This document shows, one piece after another, positions 50,650-60,440 of a DNA stretch of 64,000 bases (positions within the stretch are counted from its first letter, which is position 1; each line of letters opens with the position of its first letter). The position numbers were made by a program, and so were the translations under genes. Source of the stretch: Rapidithrix thailandica (lineage in GTDB: Bacteria > Bacteroidota > Bacteroidia > Cytophagales > Flammeovirgaceae). The notes beneath the pieces are model-generated. The model was not told where the DNA came from. It ran no database searches and saw nothing but the letters and a program-made list of their open reading frames with translations. The stretch lies in NCBI RefSeq assembly GCF_039710355.1, contig NZ_JBDKWZ010000018.1, positions 1 to 64,000 of the forward strand, read 5' to 3'.

Positions 50650-52221
50650 ATGAAAAAATCCGTACAATACACACTTGCACCGGAGATAGCCTTTGACCCG
50701 GAGAAACTGGAGACGTTTGTCATCAATAAAGAGGGGCTTGCAGGTTCCGATTCCATCACAATTCAACTGACCAACCGTTCCATAGATGCCCGTTCCCGGA
50801 AAGTAAAAGTAAACCTCCAAGCAGACCTCTATGTCAACCAAGAGCCCGACAAACTACTTTCCCAAACCTTTGAATACTCTGATGTTTCCAAAGCAGATCC
50901 GGCCATCATCATTGGTGCGGGACCTGCAGGGATGTTTGCAGCCTTGCGGTTCATCGAGTTGGGCATTAAGCCCATCGTATTGGAAAGGGGGAAAGACGTA
51001 CAGAGCCGGAGAAGGGACTTAGCCGCCATTAACAAAGAACATATTGTCAATCCTGAATCCAATTACTGTTTTGGAGAAGGAGGAGCCGGCACTTATTCGG
51101 ATGGAAAATTATATACACGATCCAAAAAAAGAGGCGATTTCAGACGTATTCTGGAAATCTTTGTGGCACATGGCGCCAGGGAAGAAATTCTGATTGATGC
51201 CCATCCGCATATTGGCACCAATAAGCTGCCCAAAATTGTGGCAGCTATCCGTGAAACCATCTTACAAGCAGGAGGAGAGGTGCATTTTGATACCAAAGTC
51301 ACCGATTTTCTTTTGGAAGGTGAAAAAATCAAAGGAGTAAAAACCCAACATGGTGATACCTTGCTAGCCAGGGCAGTAGTTCTGGCTACTGGACATAGTG
51401 CCAGGGATATCTTCGGCCTTTTGCATCAAAAAAACATTCTTATTGAGCGGAAGCCTTTTGCGTTGGGCGTCAGGATCGAACATGCACAGAGCCTGATTGA
51501 CAAAATCCAATACCATTGCAATAACCGGGGACTCTTGCCCGCAGCGGCTTACTCTTTGGTAAGCCAGGTAGGCTTCAAGGGGGTAAAAAAAGGTGTGTTT
51601 TCCTTCTGCATGTGCCCTGGAGGATTTATCGTACCCGCTGCCACAGCCCCTGGAGAGGTAGTGGTCAACGGAATGTCTCCTTCCCGCAGAGATTCCAAAT
51701 TTGCCAATTCAGGCATTGTAGTTGCTATAGACGAAGGCGATCTGCGTCCTTTTGCTCAATACGGTCCTTTGGCCGGTTTGGAATTTCAAAAACGCATCGA
51801 ACAAACGGCTTGTCAAATAGCCGGGGGCGGCCAAACTGCTCCAGCCCAACTGATGGCTGACTTTGTCAATGGAAAAATATCTTCACAACTTTTAGAAACT
51901 TCCTATAAGCCGGGGTTAACTTCCGTAGATATGCGGGAAGTGTTGCCACAAGCCATCAGCCACCGTTTGAAATACGGTTTTGTTCAGTTTGGGAAAAAGA
52001 TGCGGGGCTACCTGACCAATGAAGCACAAATTGTAGGTGTGGAAAGCCGTACCTCCTCTCCTGTGCGTATCCCACGCGACCGGGAAACCTTGGAACATAC
52101 CCAAGTCAAAGGTTTATACCCTTGTGGAGAAGGAGCTGGCTATGCCGGAGGGATTGCCTCTGCCGCCATGGACGGGGAACGAGTTGCCGAAAGGGTAATG
52201 GAAAAATATTTTGGGAGATAA
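50650..52221 (+). CDS. FAD-dependent dehydrogenase (COG2509 type)
   Basis: 523-aa flavoprotein. The FAD site is IIIGAGPAGMFAALRFIELGIKPIVLERG; other conserved blocks are FGEGGAGTYSDGKLYTR, VVLATGHSARDIFGLL, FCMCPGGFIVPAATAPGEVVVNGMS and GLYPCGEGAGYAGGIASAAMDG. COG2509 proteins are uncharacterised oxidoreductases related to thiazole/anaerobic glycerol-type flavoproteins. The N-terminal 90 residues are the usual extra domain. The ATG at 50650 fits the family start; another ATG at 50602 lies six bases after a TAATTTTG element and would make the mRNA leaderless. A long hairpin terminator follows. Confidence 0.92.
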   Translation: MKKSVQYTLAPEIAFDPEKLETFVINKEGLAGSDSITIQLTNRSIDARSRKVKVNLQADLYVNQEPDKLLSQTFEYSDVSKADPAIIIGAGPAGMFAALRFIELGIKPIVLERGKDVQSRRRDLAAINKEHIVNPESNYCFGEGGAGTYSDGKLYTRSKKRGDFRRILEIFVAHGAREEILIDAHPHIGTNKLPKIVAAIRETILQAGGEVHFDTKVTDFLLEGEKIKGVKTQHGDTLLARAVVLATGHSARDIFGLLHQKNILIERKPFALGVRIEHAQSLIDKIQYHCNNRGLLPAAAYSLVSQVGFKGVKKGVFSFCMCPGGFIVPAATAPGEVVVNGMSPSRRDSKFANSGIVVAIDEGDLRPFAQYGPLAGLEFQKRIEQTACQIAGGGQTAPAQLMADFVNGKISSQLLETSYKPGLTSVDMREVLPQAISHRLKYGFVQFGKKMRGYLTNEAQIVGVESRTSSPVRIPRDRETLEHTQVKGLYPCGEGAGYAGGIASAAMDGERVAERVMEKYFGR

Positions 52222-52225
52222 GCCG

Positions 52226-52267
52226 GACAGCAACTGAAGGAAACCACGGTTTCCTTCAGTTGCTGTC
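52226..52267. terminator. Bidirectional terminator
   Basis: 20-bp perfect stem (52226-52245 with 52248-52267; core CAGCAACTGAAGGAAACC) with a 2-base centre, between the converging flavoprotein and agmatine deiminase genes. It is one of the longest perfect stems in the window. Confidence 0.9.
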
Positions 52268-52280
52268 ATACAAATTTTGG

Positions 52281-53309
52281 TTATAAAACACCCTCCGGAA
52301 ACTGCATGGTCAGGCAATGCAATGAGCCGTTTTGTTCAATAACAGCCCGGCAATTCACCGGAATAATTTCATGTTTGGGAAAAGCAACTTGCAAAGCCTG
52401 TATTACTTCTTCATCTTCTTGGGCTCCGTATACCGGGGCTAAGATGGCTCCGTTGATAATCAAAAAATTGGCATAGGTGGCAGGTAGCCGTTCTCCGTCC
52501 TCATTATACACGGCCGTAGCAAATGGCAAGGGAACCAGACGATAAGGCATCCCTGAGGCTGTACGGAACTGTTGAAGCTCCTCTTCCATTTTTTTCAAGC
52601 CTTCATAATGCGGTTCTTGGCGATCCGTACACTGTACATAGGCAATGGTTTCGGCATCACAAAAGCGGGCCAAGGTGTCAATATGTGCGTCTGTATCATC
52701 ACCTTCCAAGTGCCCGTTTTCCAGCCAAAGAACCCGTTCGGCGCCAAAATAAGCCTTGACTTTTTCCTCAATTTGCTCTTTTGTAAAACCCGGATTGCGA
52801 AACGGTGAGAGCATACACTGAGTGGTGGTCATAATGGTTCCTTTTCCATCCGATTCCACCGAGCCTCCTTCCAATACAAAAGGAATATTTTCCAAAAGGA
52901 CTTCCGGCTGAAACACTGACTGGTCAAACAGATGTTTGGTGATTTCATTGTCTAAGGCCGCTTCAAACTTTTGCCCCCAACCGTTAAACTCGAAGTTTAA
53001 CAGTTTCCATTGCTCTCCTTCCCGGATAGTCAACGGCCCATGATCTCTGGCCCAGGTATCGTTGGATGGCACCTCCACCAAACGGATATTGGATAGGTTA
53101 CATCCGGTCAATTGTTTTTGGATTTGGCACTTGTCCGCACAAACGATCAACAGTTGCTGCCTCTGGCTAATCTCTTTGGCAATTTGCACAAACGCAGGGA
53201 GTACTTCATCCAATAGTTCCACCCAATCGGTTTGGGTATGAGGCCAAGTCAACATCACAGCACTTTGAGTTGCCCATTCGGCCGGCAAAATTTTCTTTAT
53301 CGTATTCAT
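52281..53309 (-). CDS. aguA: Agmatine deiminase family protein
   Basis: 342-aa enzyme of the peptidyl-arginine/agmatine deiminase fold that converts agmatine to N-carbamoylputrescine. Conserved blocks: PAEWATQSAVMLTWPHTQTDW, PSNDTWARDHGPLTI, LNFEFNGWGQKF, VLEGGSVESDGKGTIMTTTQCMLSPFRNP, LENGHLEGDDTDAHIDTLARF and the C-terminal NGSLHCLTMQFP with the catalytic Cys. All catalytic residues seem present. The usual partner aguB (N-carbamoylputrescine amidase) is not adjacent. Confidence 0.93.
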   Translation of the reverse strand: MNTIKKILPAEWATQSAVMLTWPHTQTDWVELLDEVLPAFVQIAKEISQRQQLLIVCADKCQIQKQLTGCNLSNIRLVEVPSNDTWARDHGPLTIREGEQWKLLNFEFNGWGQKFEAALDNEITKHLFDQSVFQPEVLLENIPFVLEGGSVESDGKGTIMTTTQCMLSPFRNPGFTKEQIEEKVKAYFGAERVLWLENGHLEGDDTDAHIDTLARFCDAETIAYVQCTDRQEPHYEGLKKMEEELQQFRTASGMPYRLVPLPFATAVYNEDGERLPATYANFLIINGAILAPVYGAQEDEEVIQALQVAFPKHEIIPVNCRAVIEQNGSLHCLTMQFPEGVL

Positions 53310-53624
53310 TCTTATTATCTCACGTACAAAGCGGCATCAACAGGTTTATTGACTACTTCTTACAGACTGCAATATTAGGAAGTTGGCAAATGATAATGAG
53401 ATTTGGGATTGAAATTCAGTTGATTTTTTTTGGGTTTGTTAGTACACAAATACATTCGATAGTAAAATTCAATACAGCCTTCGCTTTTAGGATACATCTC
53501 ATCAGCTTACTCAAAACATCTTTCATCACATAAATGAGGGGACAGTTTTTTTAATTTCAGGACAAAAATTCTATTTTAACTCCAACAAATAAACCCTCCA
53601 TAAATATCTTATAACTTCAAAAAT
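53310..53624. other. Divergent intergenic region before the GH95-like gene
   Basis: AT-rich, with no gene, hairpin or clear promoter found. It separates the divergent agmatine deiminase and GH95-like genes. Confidence 0.5.
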
Positions 53625-55928
53625 ATGAAAATCCATTTTACAGTCATTTACACCTTACTACTCTCCATTTTCCTGGCTGCTTGTCAACCGAATGATTATC
53701 CCGAAGCAATCACCGCCACCCCTCATGACCTATCTTTTTCTCAACTACCTTCCCGCTGGGACGAAGCCCTTCCTTTGGGCAATGGAATGGTAGGTGCTTT
53801 GCTCTGGCAAAAAGGCAAGAACCTACGCCTCTCGCTCGACCGTGCCGACCTCTGGGATTTGCGCCCAATGGAAAACCTAGACTCCGAAAAGATGAAGTTT
53901 CATTGGGTATACGAACAATGGAAAAACAACAACTACCGGGAAGTACAACAGCAATTTGATGTACCTTACGACAAATCGCCGGCACCTTCTAAAATTCCGG
54001 CGGGGGCTTTGGAATTTGATATCCAAGCATTAGGAGAGGTAGCATCAGTACAATTGCACCTTAAAGAAGCCATCAGTGAAATCCACTGGAAAAACGGAGC
54101 AAAAATGCTATCCTTTGTTCATGCCACAGAGCCTATCGGTTGGTTTTATTTTGAAGGAGCAAAGGTTTCTCCCGAAATCATTGCCCCGGCCTACAGCCTG
54201 GAAGGAGAAGCCGGAGAAACCAACCCGGTAGAGGGGCAAGATTTACGCAGGTTGGGTTATCCCAAAGGAAAAATTACCAAGGGGGAAAACAGCCTTGTCT
54301 ATGAACAAGAAGGCTGGGGTGGTTTCCGGTATCAGGTGACGACCCGCTGGCAAAAAACGGAAAAAGGAATACTGGGCTGCTGGAGTATCCACTCCGAATA
54401 TCCTCAATGGGAAAAACAAGATACAGCGCTTGAAGCTACCGAAGTGGCAATGAATGGAGGCTTTTCCTCCGCCTGGCAATCTCACCGTCAATGGTGGAAG
54501 CACTTTTGGAGCAAATCCAGTATTGAGCTTCCGGATAAAATCCTTGAAAAACAATGGTACCGCGAAATATACAAATTCGGTTCGGCCGCCCGGCAGGGCG
54601 CACCTCCCATCTCCTTACAAGCCGTCTGGACGGCTGACAACGGCAAGCTCCCCCCTTGGAAAGGCGATTTTCACCATGATTTAAATACACAATTGAGTTA
54701 TTGGCCTGCTTACAGTGGCAATCATTTGGAAGAAGAACAGGGCTTTATCGATTGGCTTTGGAAACACCGGAACACTTTTAAGGAATACACCAAGAACTAC
54801 TTTGAAACAAACGGACTTAATGTGCCCGGAGTAACCACGCTGGAGGGCCAACCCATGGGCGGTTGGATACAATATTCCTTTGGCCCTACGGTATCCGCTT
54901 GGTTAGCTCAGCATTTCTACTGGCATTGGCGGTACAGTATGGACCCAGTGTTTTTGGAAGAAAAAGCCTACCCCTGGCTCAAAGAAGTGGCAATACACTT
55001 TGACGAACTTTCCGTAAAGGAGGAACAAGGAATGCGTAAACTGCCCATCAGTTCCAGCCCTGAAATTCACGATAACTCCCGGGAGGCTTGGTTCGGACAA
55101 ACGACCAATTTCGACCTTGCCCTAATCCGTTGGACCTTTGACAAGGCGGCAGAACTGGCTACGGAACTGGGCAAAGAAAAAGAGGCCCGTAAATGGAAAG
55201 CAATCCTGGCCGAATGGCCTGAACTGGATATTGATCCGGAAAGTGGCTTGACCTTCGCCCCGGAACATCCTTATGAAAGCTCCCACCGTCATTTTTCTCA
55301 CTTAATGGGCTTTCATCCCTTAGGCTTGGTGGATTGGTCCAACGGGGCAAAAGACCGGGAAATCATCCGCAAAACCTTAAACAACCTGGAGGAAAAAGGC
55401 TCTGATTGGTGGGTGGGGTATTCCTTCAGTTGGCTGGGCAACTTAAAGGCCCGCGCAATGGACGGTGAAGGAGCGGCAAAAGCGCTCAAAACATTTGCAA
55501 AGTCTTTTTGCTTACCCAACTCTTTTCATGTCAATGGTGATCAGTCGGGAAAAGGCTTTTCCAAATTCACCTACCGTCCTTTTACCTTAGAGGGTAACTT
55601 TGCATTTGCTTCCGGCATTCAGGAGATGTTGATTCAAAGTCATAGTGGGGTTGTCCGTTTATTTCCAGCCATTCCGGCCGACTGGCAAGAGGTAGCTTTC
55701 GAACAATTAAGGGCACAAGGAGCTTTTGTCATCTCCGCCCGCAAGCAAGCCGGAAAGGTCGTTAAAGTGGAAATACAAGTGGAAAAAGGCGGAGTGTTGA
55801 TTTTACAGAATCCGTTTGACGGGGAGTTTAAAACTGAGGGCCTTGATTCCGGTCAGGTTCAACAGAAAGGTGAACGACTCGAAATTGAGACAAAGGCAGG
55901 AATGAAGATTACGTTGAAACAACTCTAA
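53625..55928 (+). CDS. GH95-like glycoside hydrolase lipoprotein
   Basis: 767-aa lipoprotein (lipobox LAAC) of the GH95-like alpha/alpha-barrel group, whose members remove alpha-L-fucose or L-galactose from glycans. Typical start of the N-terminal beta domain: SRWDEALPLGNGMVGALLWQKGKNLRLSLDRADLWDLR. In the barrel: PPISLQAVWTADNGKLPPWKGDFHHDLNTQLSYWPAYSGNHLEE, TLEGQPMGGWIQYSFGPTVSAWLAQHFYWHW, LPISSSPEIHDNSREAW and YESSHRHFSHLMGFHPLG. The C-terminal barrel-associated domain is complete. Position +2 after the Cys is P, with no acidic surface-export signal. Exact substrate is open. The gene stands alone, with a MITE after it. Confidence 0.85.
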   Translation: MKIHFTVIYTLLLSIFLAACQPNDYPEAITATPHDLSFSQLPSRWDEALPLGNGMVGALLWQKGKNLRLSLDRADLWDLRPMENLDSEKMKFHWVYEQWKNNNYREVQQQFDVPYDKSPAPSKIPAGALEFDIQALGEVASVQLHLKEAISEIHWKNGAKMLSFVHATEPIGWFYFEGAKVSPEIIAPAYSLEGEAGETNPVEGQDLRRLGYPKGKITKGENSLVYEQEGWGGFRYQVTTRWQKTEKGILGCWSIHSEYPQWEKQDTALEATEVAMNGGFSSAWQSHRQWWKHFWSKSSIELPDKILEKQWYREIYKFGSAARQGAPPISLQAVWTADNGKLPPWKGDFHHDLNTQLSYWPAYSGNHLEEEQGFIDWLWKHRNTFKEYTKNYFETNGLNVPGVTTLEGQPMGGWIQYSFGPTVSAWLAQHFYWHWRYSMDPVFLEEKAYPWLKEVAIHFDELSVKEEQGMRKLPISSSPEIHDNSREAWFGQTTNFDLALIRWTFDKAAELATELGKEKEARKWKAILAEWPELDIDPESGLTFAPEHPYESSHRHFSHLMGFHPLGLVDWSNGAKDREIIRKTLNNLEEKGSDWWVGYSFSWLGNLKARAMDGEGAAKALKTFAKSFCLPNSFHVNGDQSGKGFSKFTYRPFTLEGNFAFASGIQEMLIQSHSGVVRLFPAIPADWQEVAFEQLRAQGAFVISARKQAGKVVKVEIQVEKGGVLILQNPFDGEFKTEGLDSGQVQQKGERLEIETKAGMKITLKQL

Positions 55929-55950
55929 GTCCTAGAGCATGTAATCAATA

Positions 55951-56186
55951 AACCTTTCAAGGTTTCAACCAAAGGACTGTTTAAAACACTGAAGTGAATT
56001 AAACTTTTTCTTATTCCTGAAAAATGTTTCAAAAACGCCTCCTCTGTGTTACTTTTCTCAACAATAGCTTTGGCTATTCTCTTCAAAAAGTGCCTTGATG
56101 AGACGATTTTGATTCCATTTTCGGTCAAAAACTATAAGTTTAAACCACTTCACTTATAAACATCATCCTTGAAACCTTGAAAGGTT
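55951..56186. repeat. Inverted repeat pair flanking MITE copy 2 (apparently split palindrome)
   Basis: AACCTTTCAAGGTTTCAA (55951-55968) and its exact reverse complement (56169-56186) lie 200 bp apart, with the MITE between them. The arm resembles the AACCTTCCAGGTTTT palindromic repeats elsewhere in the window, so one palindrome seems to have been opened by the insertion. Confidence 0.75.
55991..56151. mobile_element. MITE copy 2 (161 bp, inverted relative to copy 1)
   Basis: Ends GAAGTGAATTAAAC ... GTTTAAACCACTTC; flanked by ACT on both sides, a probable 3-bp target duplication. Nearly the whole interior aligns with the reverse complement of 43641-43800. The minus-strand open frame crossing it (55925-56128) is not a gene but follows from the repeat sequence. 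Confidence 0.85.
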
Positions 56187-56202
56187 AAATAATATCATTC
56201 TA

Positions 56203-59200
56203 TTACAAACTTTCCTCTCCTTTCCGGAAATAAATCCAATCCAAAAACAACATCGGGCGGTCAGCCTCTCCTTCGTGTTGGCGAAACACAAAATAAACAT
56301 TGTGAATCCCTTGGCTTAGCGGGAGGTCAAATGTTTTTTCTTCATAATCCTGACCATCAGAGGAAGGAATACTGTGCGTGGCTACTAATTTACCCTCGGC
56401 ACTTCCCAAGCGTATTTCAATGTTCCCTCCTACCCGGGTGCGGTAGCGATAACTCAAACGGGTAATCTGCGACAAATCAACCTGATGATAGGCAATATAA
56501 GCCCCATCCGTTACTTTGTTGATATATCCGAAATCCCCACCATTAGGCCGTTGTCGTTGAGCCATATGAATTTCATCGTACTCTTCGGCTTGTAACTTCG
56601 GATGACGCAAGGCAATCAACTTTTGTCCGGTAAGTGCCGGCATCTCATTCGCACCTTTATCTGTATACATTGCTTTAAAAATATACATCCCCGACTCATT
56701 GTCAAGCTGGTGTTTATCCAAATCCAAGGTTCCTTCGGCAGGCAAGCCCATTCCCTTAGCGCCTTCTTCGGTTAAAGAAAGAATGTACTCTACCATTTTG
56801 CCTGTTTCTTCCATCGAATGCTGTGGATGGGCCGCCATCAGGCTATGTCCCCAAACACCATTTCCTCCGGTAATAATTTTTTTAGCCAATACAGAAACCA
56901 CACTGCGCTCCTTTTGATAACGTTCGGCAATGGCCAAATAGCTAGGGCCTATAGAGGACTTGTCCAAGGAATGACAAGAAGCGCAATCACTTCCCTCCAT
57001 CAATTTTTTACCTTGTAAATGCGGGTTAAAATTATCCAGTTTCCCTCCTAATAAAGCCAAATCTTTCCCTTGTGGCAAAAAGCCAAATTGAATCTGTATT
57101 TGCTCAGGAGAGACTTGTCCATCCTCTTTGTCATTGACCTTTACATGATAGGCCACAGCTTTATTTTCAAAATAAAAACTCCGGTTATCTTCAAAAGAAA
57201 TTTCCACTTCGGGCCGCTCATTCCCTACTCTGATTTCCACCTGAGTGCTTGCGCTTTTTCCTTCCGGGTCTGTAACGGTTAGTACAGGATGGTAAACTCC
57301 TGGTGTTTCAAAAGTATAAGAAGTTTGGATGCCTGTATGTTGCGCATCTCCTTCTGGCACAAATTGCCACTGGTAACTCAACGTGTCTTCTTCATCAAAA
57401 TCAAATGAGGCCACAGCCGAAAATTCCACTTTCAAGGGCGCCGCCCCTACTTGTGTACTGGCTTCGATTTTCGCAATAGGTTTACGGTTTCCTTCCGCAT
57501 ATTCGATTCGCAGAAGGCGGGCATCTTCGTTATTGGCAAAGTAATTTTGTCCGTATTCCAAAACGTACATGGCACCGTCCGGGCCGAATACCATGTCAAT
57601 AGGTTTGGAAATTTTGACGTTTGGTAAAAAGTTTTCGATTTTCTCCGGATCGCCATTCTCATCAAATGAGACCACTTTGATCCAACTCCGGGCCCATTCA
57701 TAGATAAATAGCTTTCCATTGTAGTAACTGGGGAAATTGCGACCGGACTTCTGATACCTATCGGAATAATATACCGGCCCCGCCATGGCACTTCGCGAGC
57801 CCTTATCCAGGATGGGCCAAATTTCCGAACGGCTATAAGGGTACCAGATCATGGCTTTGCGCGCAGGAGGTAATTCCCTTGCCCCGGTGTTATTGGGCGA
57901 TTCGTTCACAGGATGTTCGGGATCAAAATACGTCCCCGGAGTATTGCTCACAAAGTCAAAGTCCGGATAGGCTTTATTATCTCCTACAAAATACGGCCAT
58001 CCGTAATTGCCCGGGCTTTTTGCCTGGTTCCATTCGTCATAACTTTGCGGCCCTTGCTCACTATCCACACCCGAATCCGGGCCTACATCTCCCCAATAAA
58101 CATAATGTGTTTTGGGATCTATAGAGATACGAAAAGGATTACGGGCTCCCATCACATAAATTTCCGGCTTCCCGCTTTGACTGTCTTTTGCAAACAGATT
58201 CCCATCCGGAATGCTGTAAGAGCCGTCCGGATGAACTTTGATCCGCAGGATTTTTCCACGGAGATCATTGGTGTTTCCGGAAGATTTTTGAGCATCGAAC
58301 GGCCCTCTTCCAGGCCGTTCGTCCAATGGAGAATAACCGTTGGATTCTTTGGAGCTGGTATTGTCTCCCGTAGAAAGATACAATAAACCATCCGAACCGA
58401 ATTCAATAGAGCCACCCGAATGGCAACAAGTTTCCCTTTGAACGGGAACTTCCAGTATGATTCGCTCAGAGGCCATAATCAAACTGTCTCCCGACATCAA
58501 AAACCGGCTCAAGACCTGCTTCGGTTCATCGCCTACCGGAGAATAATAGAAGTAAATCCATCCGTTAAACGCAAAATTGGGATCAAGGGCCATACCCAAC
58601 ATACCATCTTCATAATTACCCTCCGTATGTACCTCAAAATTTGCCAAGAGCTTGGTTTTTCCACTTTCGGGATCGTACATCTTCACCTTTCCTTCCCGCT
58701 CTATATAGATCACTTTGAGATCGGGAGTTACATCCAACTCCATGGGTTCGTTCAGTTGATCATCCAGGGTTACCGCCACAAAACGCTTCTCGTCCGGCAT
58801 GCGTTGGGTACGGCATTTTTCATAGTTCAGGGTATTTTCTCCAATGGCATAGGTCATCAGTTCTTTAAAAGCCTTTGTCTCTAAAGATTTTACTGATTTT
58901 ACCATGGCAACCCGGCCTCCTTCATAGGAAAGTCTTCGGATATTTTCGGTATCGGCCGTTGCCTCTGTAGATAAATGAACGGAAGTAAAATAGGATTCGG
59001 GTTGGGATTCCGGAGCCAATTGACTCATCAAACGATGATGCCAGGGCCACTTATATTCGGGAATGAGTTGGGTTTCCATTGCCAACAAAGCCCCTCCCGC
59101 CTGAATGTAACGCTCCAAGTCAAGTTGTTGCTCTTGGCTCAAATGCTTTCCGGGGATTCCCAATACACATACAGTACTTTGCTGTTGTAACTTCTTTTCT

Positions 59201-59382
59201 GTGAGCATTTGCAAATTCGAAGAAGTATCGGCCTTGATACCTTCTTCTTGAGCCAGTGCCATGAGCTTTTCAGCCGAAGCGACATATTCGGCTTGAAAAA
59301 TAATGAAAAGCCGTTCTTCGGTCAATCTTTCTTGGCAGGCAATCAAACTGCATAGCAAAAGTAAGTAAGCGATTCTTTTCAT
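56203..59382 (-). CDS. Five-part lipoprotein: ThuA-like, sorbosone dehydrogenase-like, PKD, cytochrome c and CBM6 domains
   Basis: 1059-aa lipoprotein (lipobox LIAC). In order: ThuA/glutamine-amidotransferase-like domain (about 22-205, e.g. LERYIQAGGALLAMETQLIPEYKWPWHHRL); PQQ-glucose/sorbosone dehydrogenase propeller (about 210-640; GGSIEFGSDGLLYLSTGDNT, GNTNDLRGKILRIKVHPDGSY, YVMGARNPFRISIDP, MVFGPDGAMYVLEYGQNYF); PKD domain (about 655-735; APLKVEFSAVASFDFD, YTFETPGVYHPVLTVTD); cytochrome c (about 805-890; DCASCHSLDKSSIGPSY); CBM6-like sugar-binding domain (about 930-1055). It likely oxidises a sugar at the cell surface and passes electrons to its heme. Acts in the same functional class as the gene at 27161. 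Confidence 0.88.
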   Translation of the reverse strand: MKRIAYLLLLCSLIACQERLTEERLFIIFQAEYVASAEKLMALAQEEGIKADTSSNLQMLTEKKLQQQSTVCVLGIPGKHLSQEQQLDLERYIQAGGALLAMETQLIPEYKWPWHHRLMSQLAPESQPESYFTSVHLSTEATADTENIRRLSYEGGRVAMVKSVKSLETKAFKELMTYAIGENTLNYEKCRTQRMPDEKRFVAVTLDDQLNEPMELDVTPDLKVIYIEREGKVKMYDPESGKTKLLANFEVHTEGNYEDGMLGMALDPNFAFNGWIYFYYSPVGDEPKQVLSRFLMSGDSLIMASERIILEVPVQRETCCHSGGSIEFGSDGLLYLSTGDNTSSKESNGYSPLDERPGRGPFDAQKSSGNTNDLRGKILRIKVHPDGSYSIPDGNLFAKDSQSGKPEIYVMGARNPFRISIDPKTHYVYWGDVGPDSGVDSEQGPQSYDEWNQAKSPGNYGWPYFVGDNKAYPDFDFVSNTPGTYFDPEHPVNESPNNTGARELPPARKAMIWYPYSRSEIWPILDKGSRSAMAGPVYYSDRYQKSGRNFPSYYNGKLFIYEWARSWIKVVSFDENGDPEKIENFLPNVKISKPIDMVFGPDGAMYVLEYGQNYFANNEDARLLRIEYAEGNRKPIAKIEASTQVGAAPLKVEFSAVASFDFDEEDTLSYQWQFVPEGDAQHTGIQTSYTFETPGVYHPVLTVTDPEGKSASTQVEIRVGNERPEVEISFEDNRSFYFENKAVAYHVKVNDKEDGQVSPEQIQIQFGFLPQGKDLALLGGKLDNFNPHLQGKKLMEGSDCASCHSLDKSSIGPSYLAIAERYQKERSVVSVLAKKIITGGNGVWGHSLMAAHPQHSMEETGKMVEYILSLTEEGAKGMGLPAEGTLDLDKHQLDNESGMYIFKAMYTDKGANEMPALTGQKLIALRHPKLQAEEYDEIHMAQRQRPNGGDFGYINKVTDGAYIAYHQVDLSQITRLSYRYRTRVGGNIEIRLGSAEGKLVATHSIPSSDGQDYEEKTFDLPLSQGIHNVYFVFRQHEGEADRPMLFLDWIYFRKGEESL

Positions 59383-59615
59383 TTTCGTCTTATCGTATAA
59401 AAAGTTGGTAGTCAGAAAGGTTTAAAATTAGGGAATTACGGTTAGTTTTTAATCATTGTCATACATGGATTTTGAAAAATATAAACCTGCAAACCCCCTA
59501 AAGGTTTGGACAAACGCCCGACTTGTCCCCCTTTCAACTCCTCCGTAAGAAAAAAGGGTAGTATGATTTCCCATAAATTTTTACAACTTTTGTTGTTTGA
59601 CTAAGCCAAGATCCA

Positions 59616-60344
59616 ATGCAACACACTCAAGCCGCCTTGTTATCCATTCTCATTCCTGTTTACAATGAAGAAAAAACACTGGGCCTGATCCTCGAAAAAA
59701 TCGCAGATGTAGAGCTCTTTGAAGGCATACGGAAGGAAATTATCGTAATCAATGACGGTTCGGAAGACGACAGTAAGTCGGTGGTAACCCGGTTTCAACA
59801 AAAGCATCCTTCTTTGACTGTAAAGTACCTTTATCACACTTCCAACCAAGGAAAAGGGGCGGCTCTCCATACAGGATTGCAACAGGCACGTGGGAATTAC
59901 TTAATTATACAAGATGCCGACCTGGAATACGATCCCCGGGAATACAACCTCTTGCTACAACCAATGGTAGAAGGATTTGCGGATGTTGTATACGGTTCGC
60001 GTTTTATTGGCAACCGTCCTCACCGCACTTTGTATTTCTGGCACTACGTGGGCAACCGTTTTATCACATTTCTTTCCAATCTGATGACAGACCTCAACCT
60101 GACAGATATAGAAACATGTTATAAACTGTTTCGCACCGAATACCTGCAATCGTTGCAATTGAAAGAAAAAGGATTTGGTTTTGAACCGGAAATCACTGCA
60201 AAAATCAGCAAAATCAAAGGCATCCGGATTTATGAAATCGGCATCTCCTACTACGGCCGGACTTATAAGGAAGGCAAAAAAATCACCTGGAAAGATGGCT
60301 TTTGGGCATTGTATTGCATCTTACGGTACAATCTATTTGGATAA
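59616..60344 (+). CDS. Family 2 glycosyltransferase (DPM1/DolP-mannosyltransferase-like)
   Basis: 242-aa GT2 enzyme. GT-A motifs: LSILIPVYNEEKTLGLILEKI, EIIVINDGSEDDS, NQGKGAALHTGL, the DXD-like QDADLEYDP, and YGSRFIGNRPHRTL. It transfers a sugar, probably from a nucleotide donor to a polyprenyl phosphate. No membrane anchor is visible in the C-terminus, so it is cytosolic or peripheral. ATG at 59616. Stands alone; converges with the acetyltransferase gene. Confidence 0.93.
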   Translation: MQHTQAALLSILIPVYNEEKTLGLILEKIADVELFEGIRKEIIVINDGSEDDSKSVVTRFQQKHPSLTVKYLYHTSNQGKGAALHTGLQQARGNYLIIQDADLEYDPREYNLLLQPMVEGFADVVYGSRFIGNRPHRTLYFWHYVGNRFITFLSNLMTDLNLTDIETCYKLFRTEYLQSLQLKEKGFGFEPEITAKISKIKGIRIYEIGISYYGRTYKEGKKITWKDGFWALYCILRYNLFG

Positions 60345-60440
60345 AGTGGGGAGGATTCAAGTAATTAGGGATTGAAGAAGGTATAAACACATCACAAACA
60401 TCAGGTAAGAAATTCACTATGAATGCTTCTGAATGATTGT

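Noticed and set aside
55925..56128. 67-residue minus-strand frame
   Set aside because: It runs through MITE copy 2; its sequence is explained by the repeat and not by a gene.
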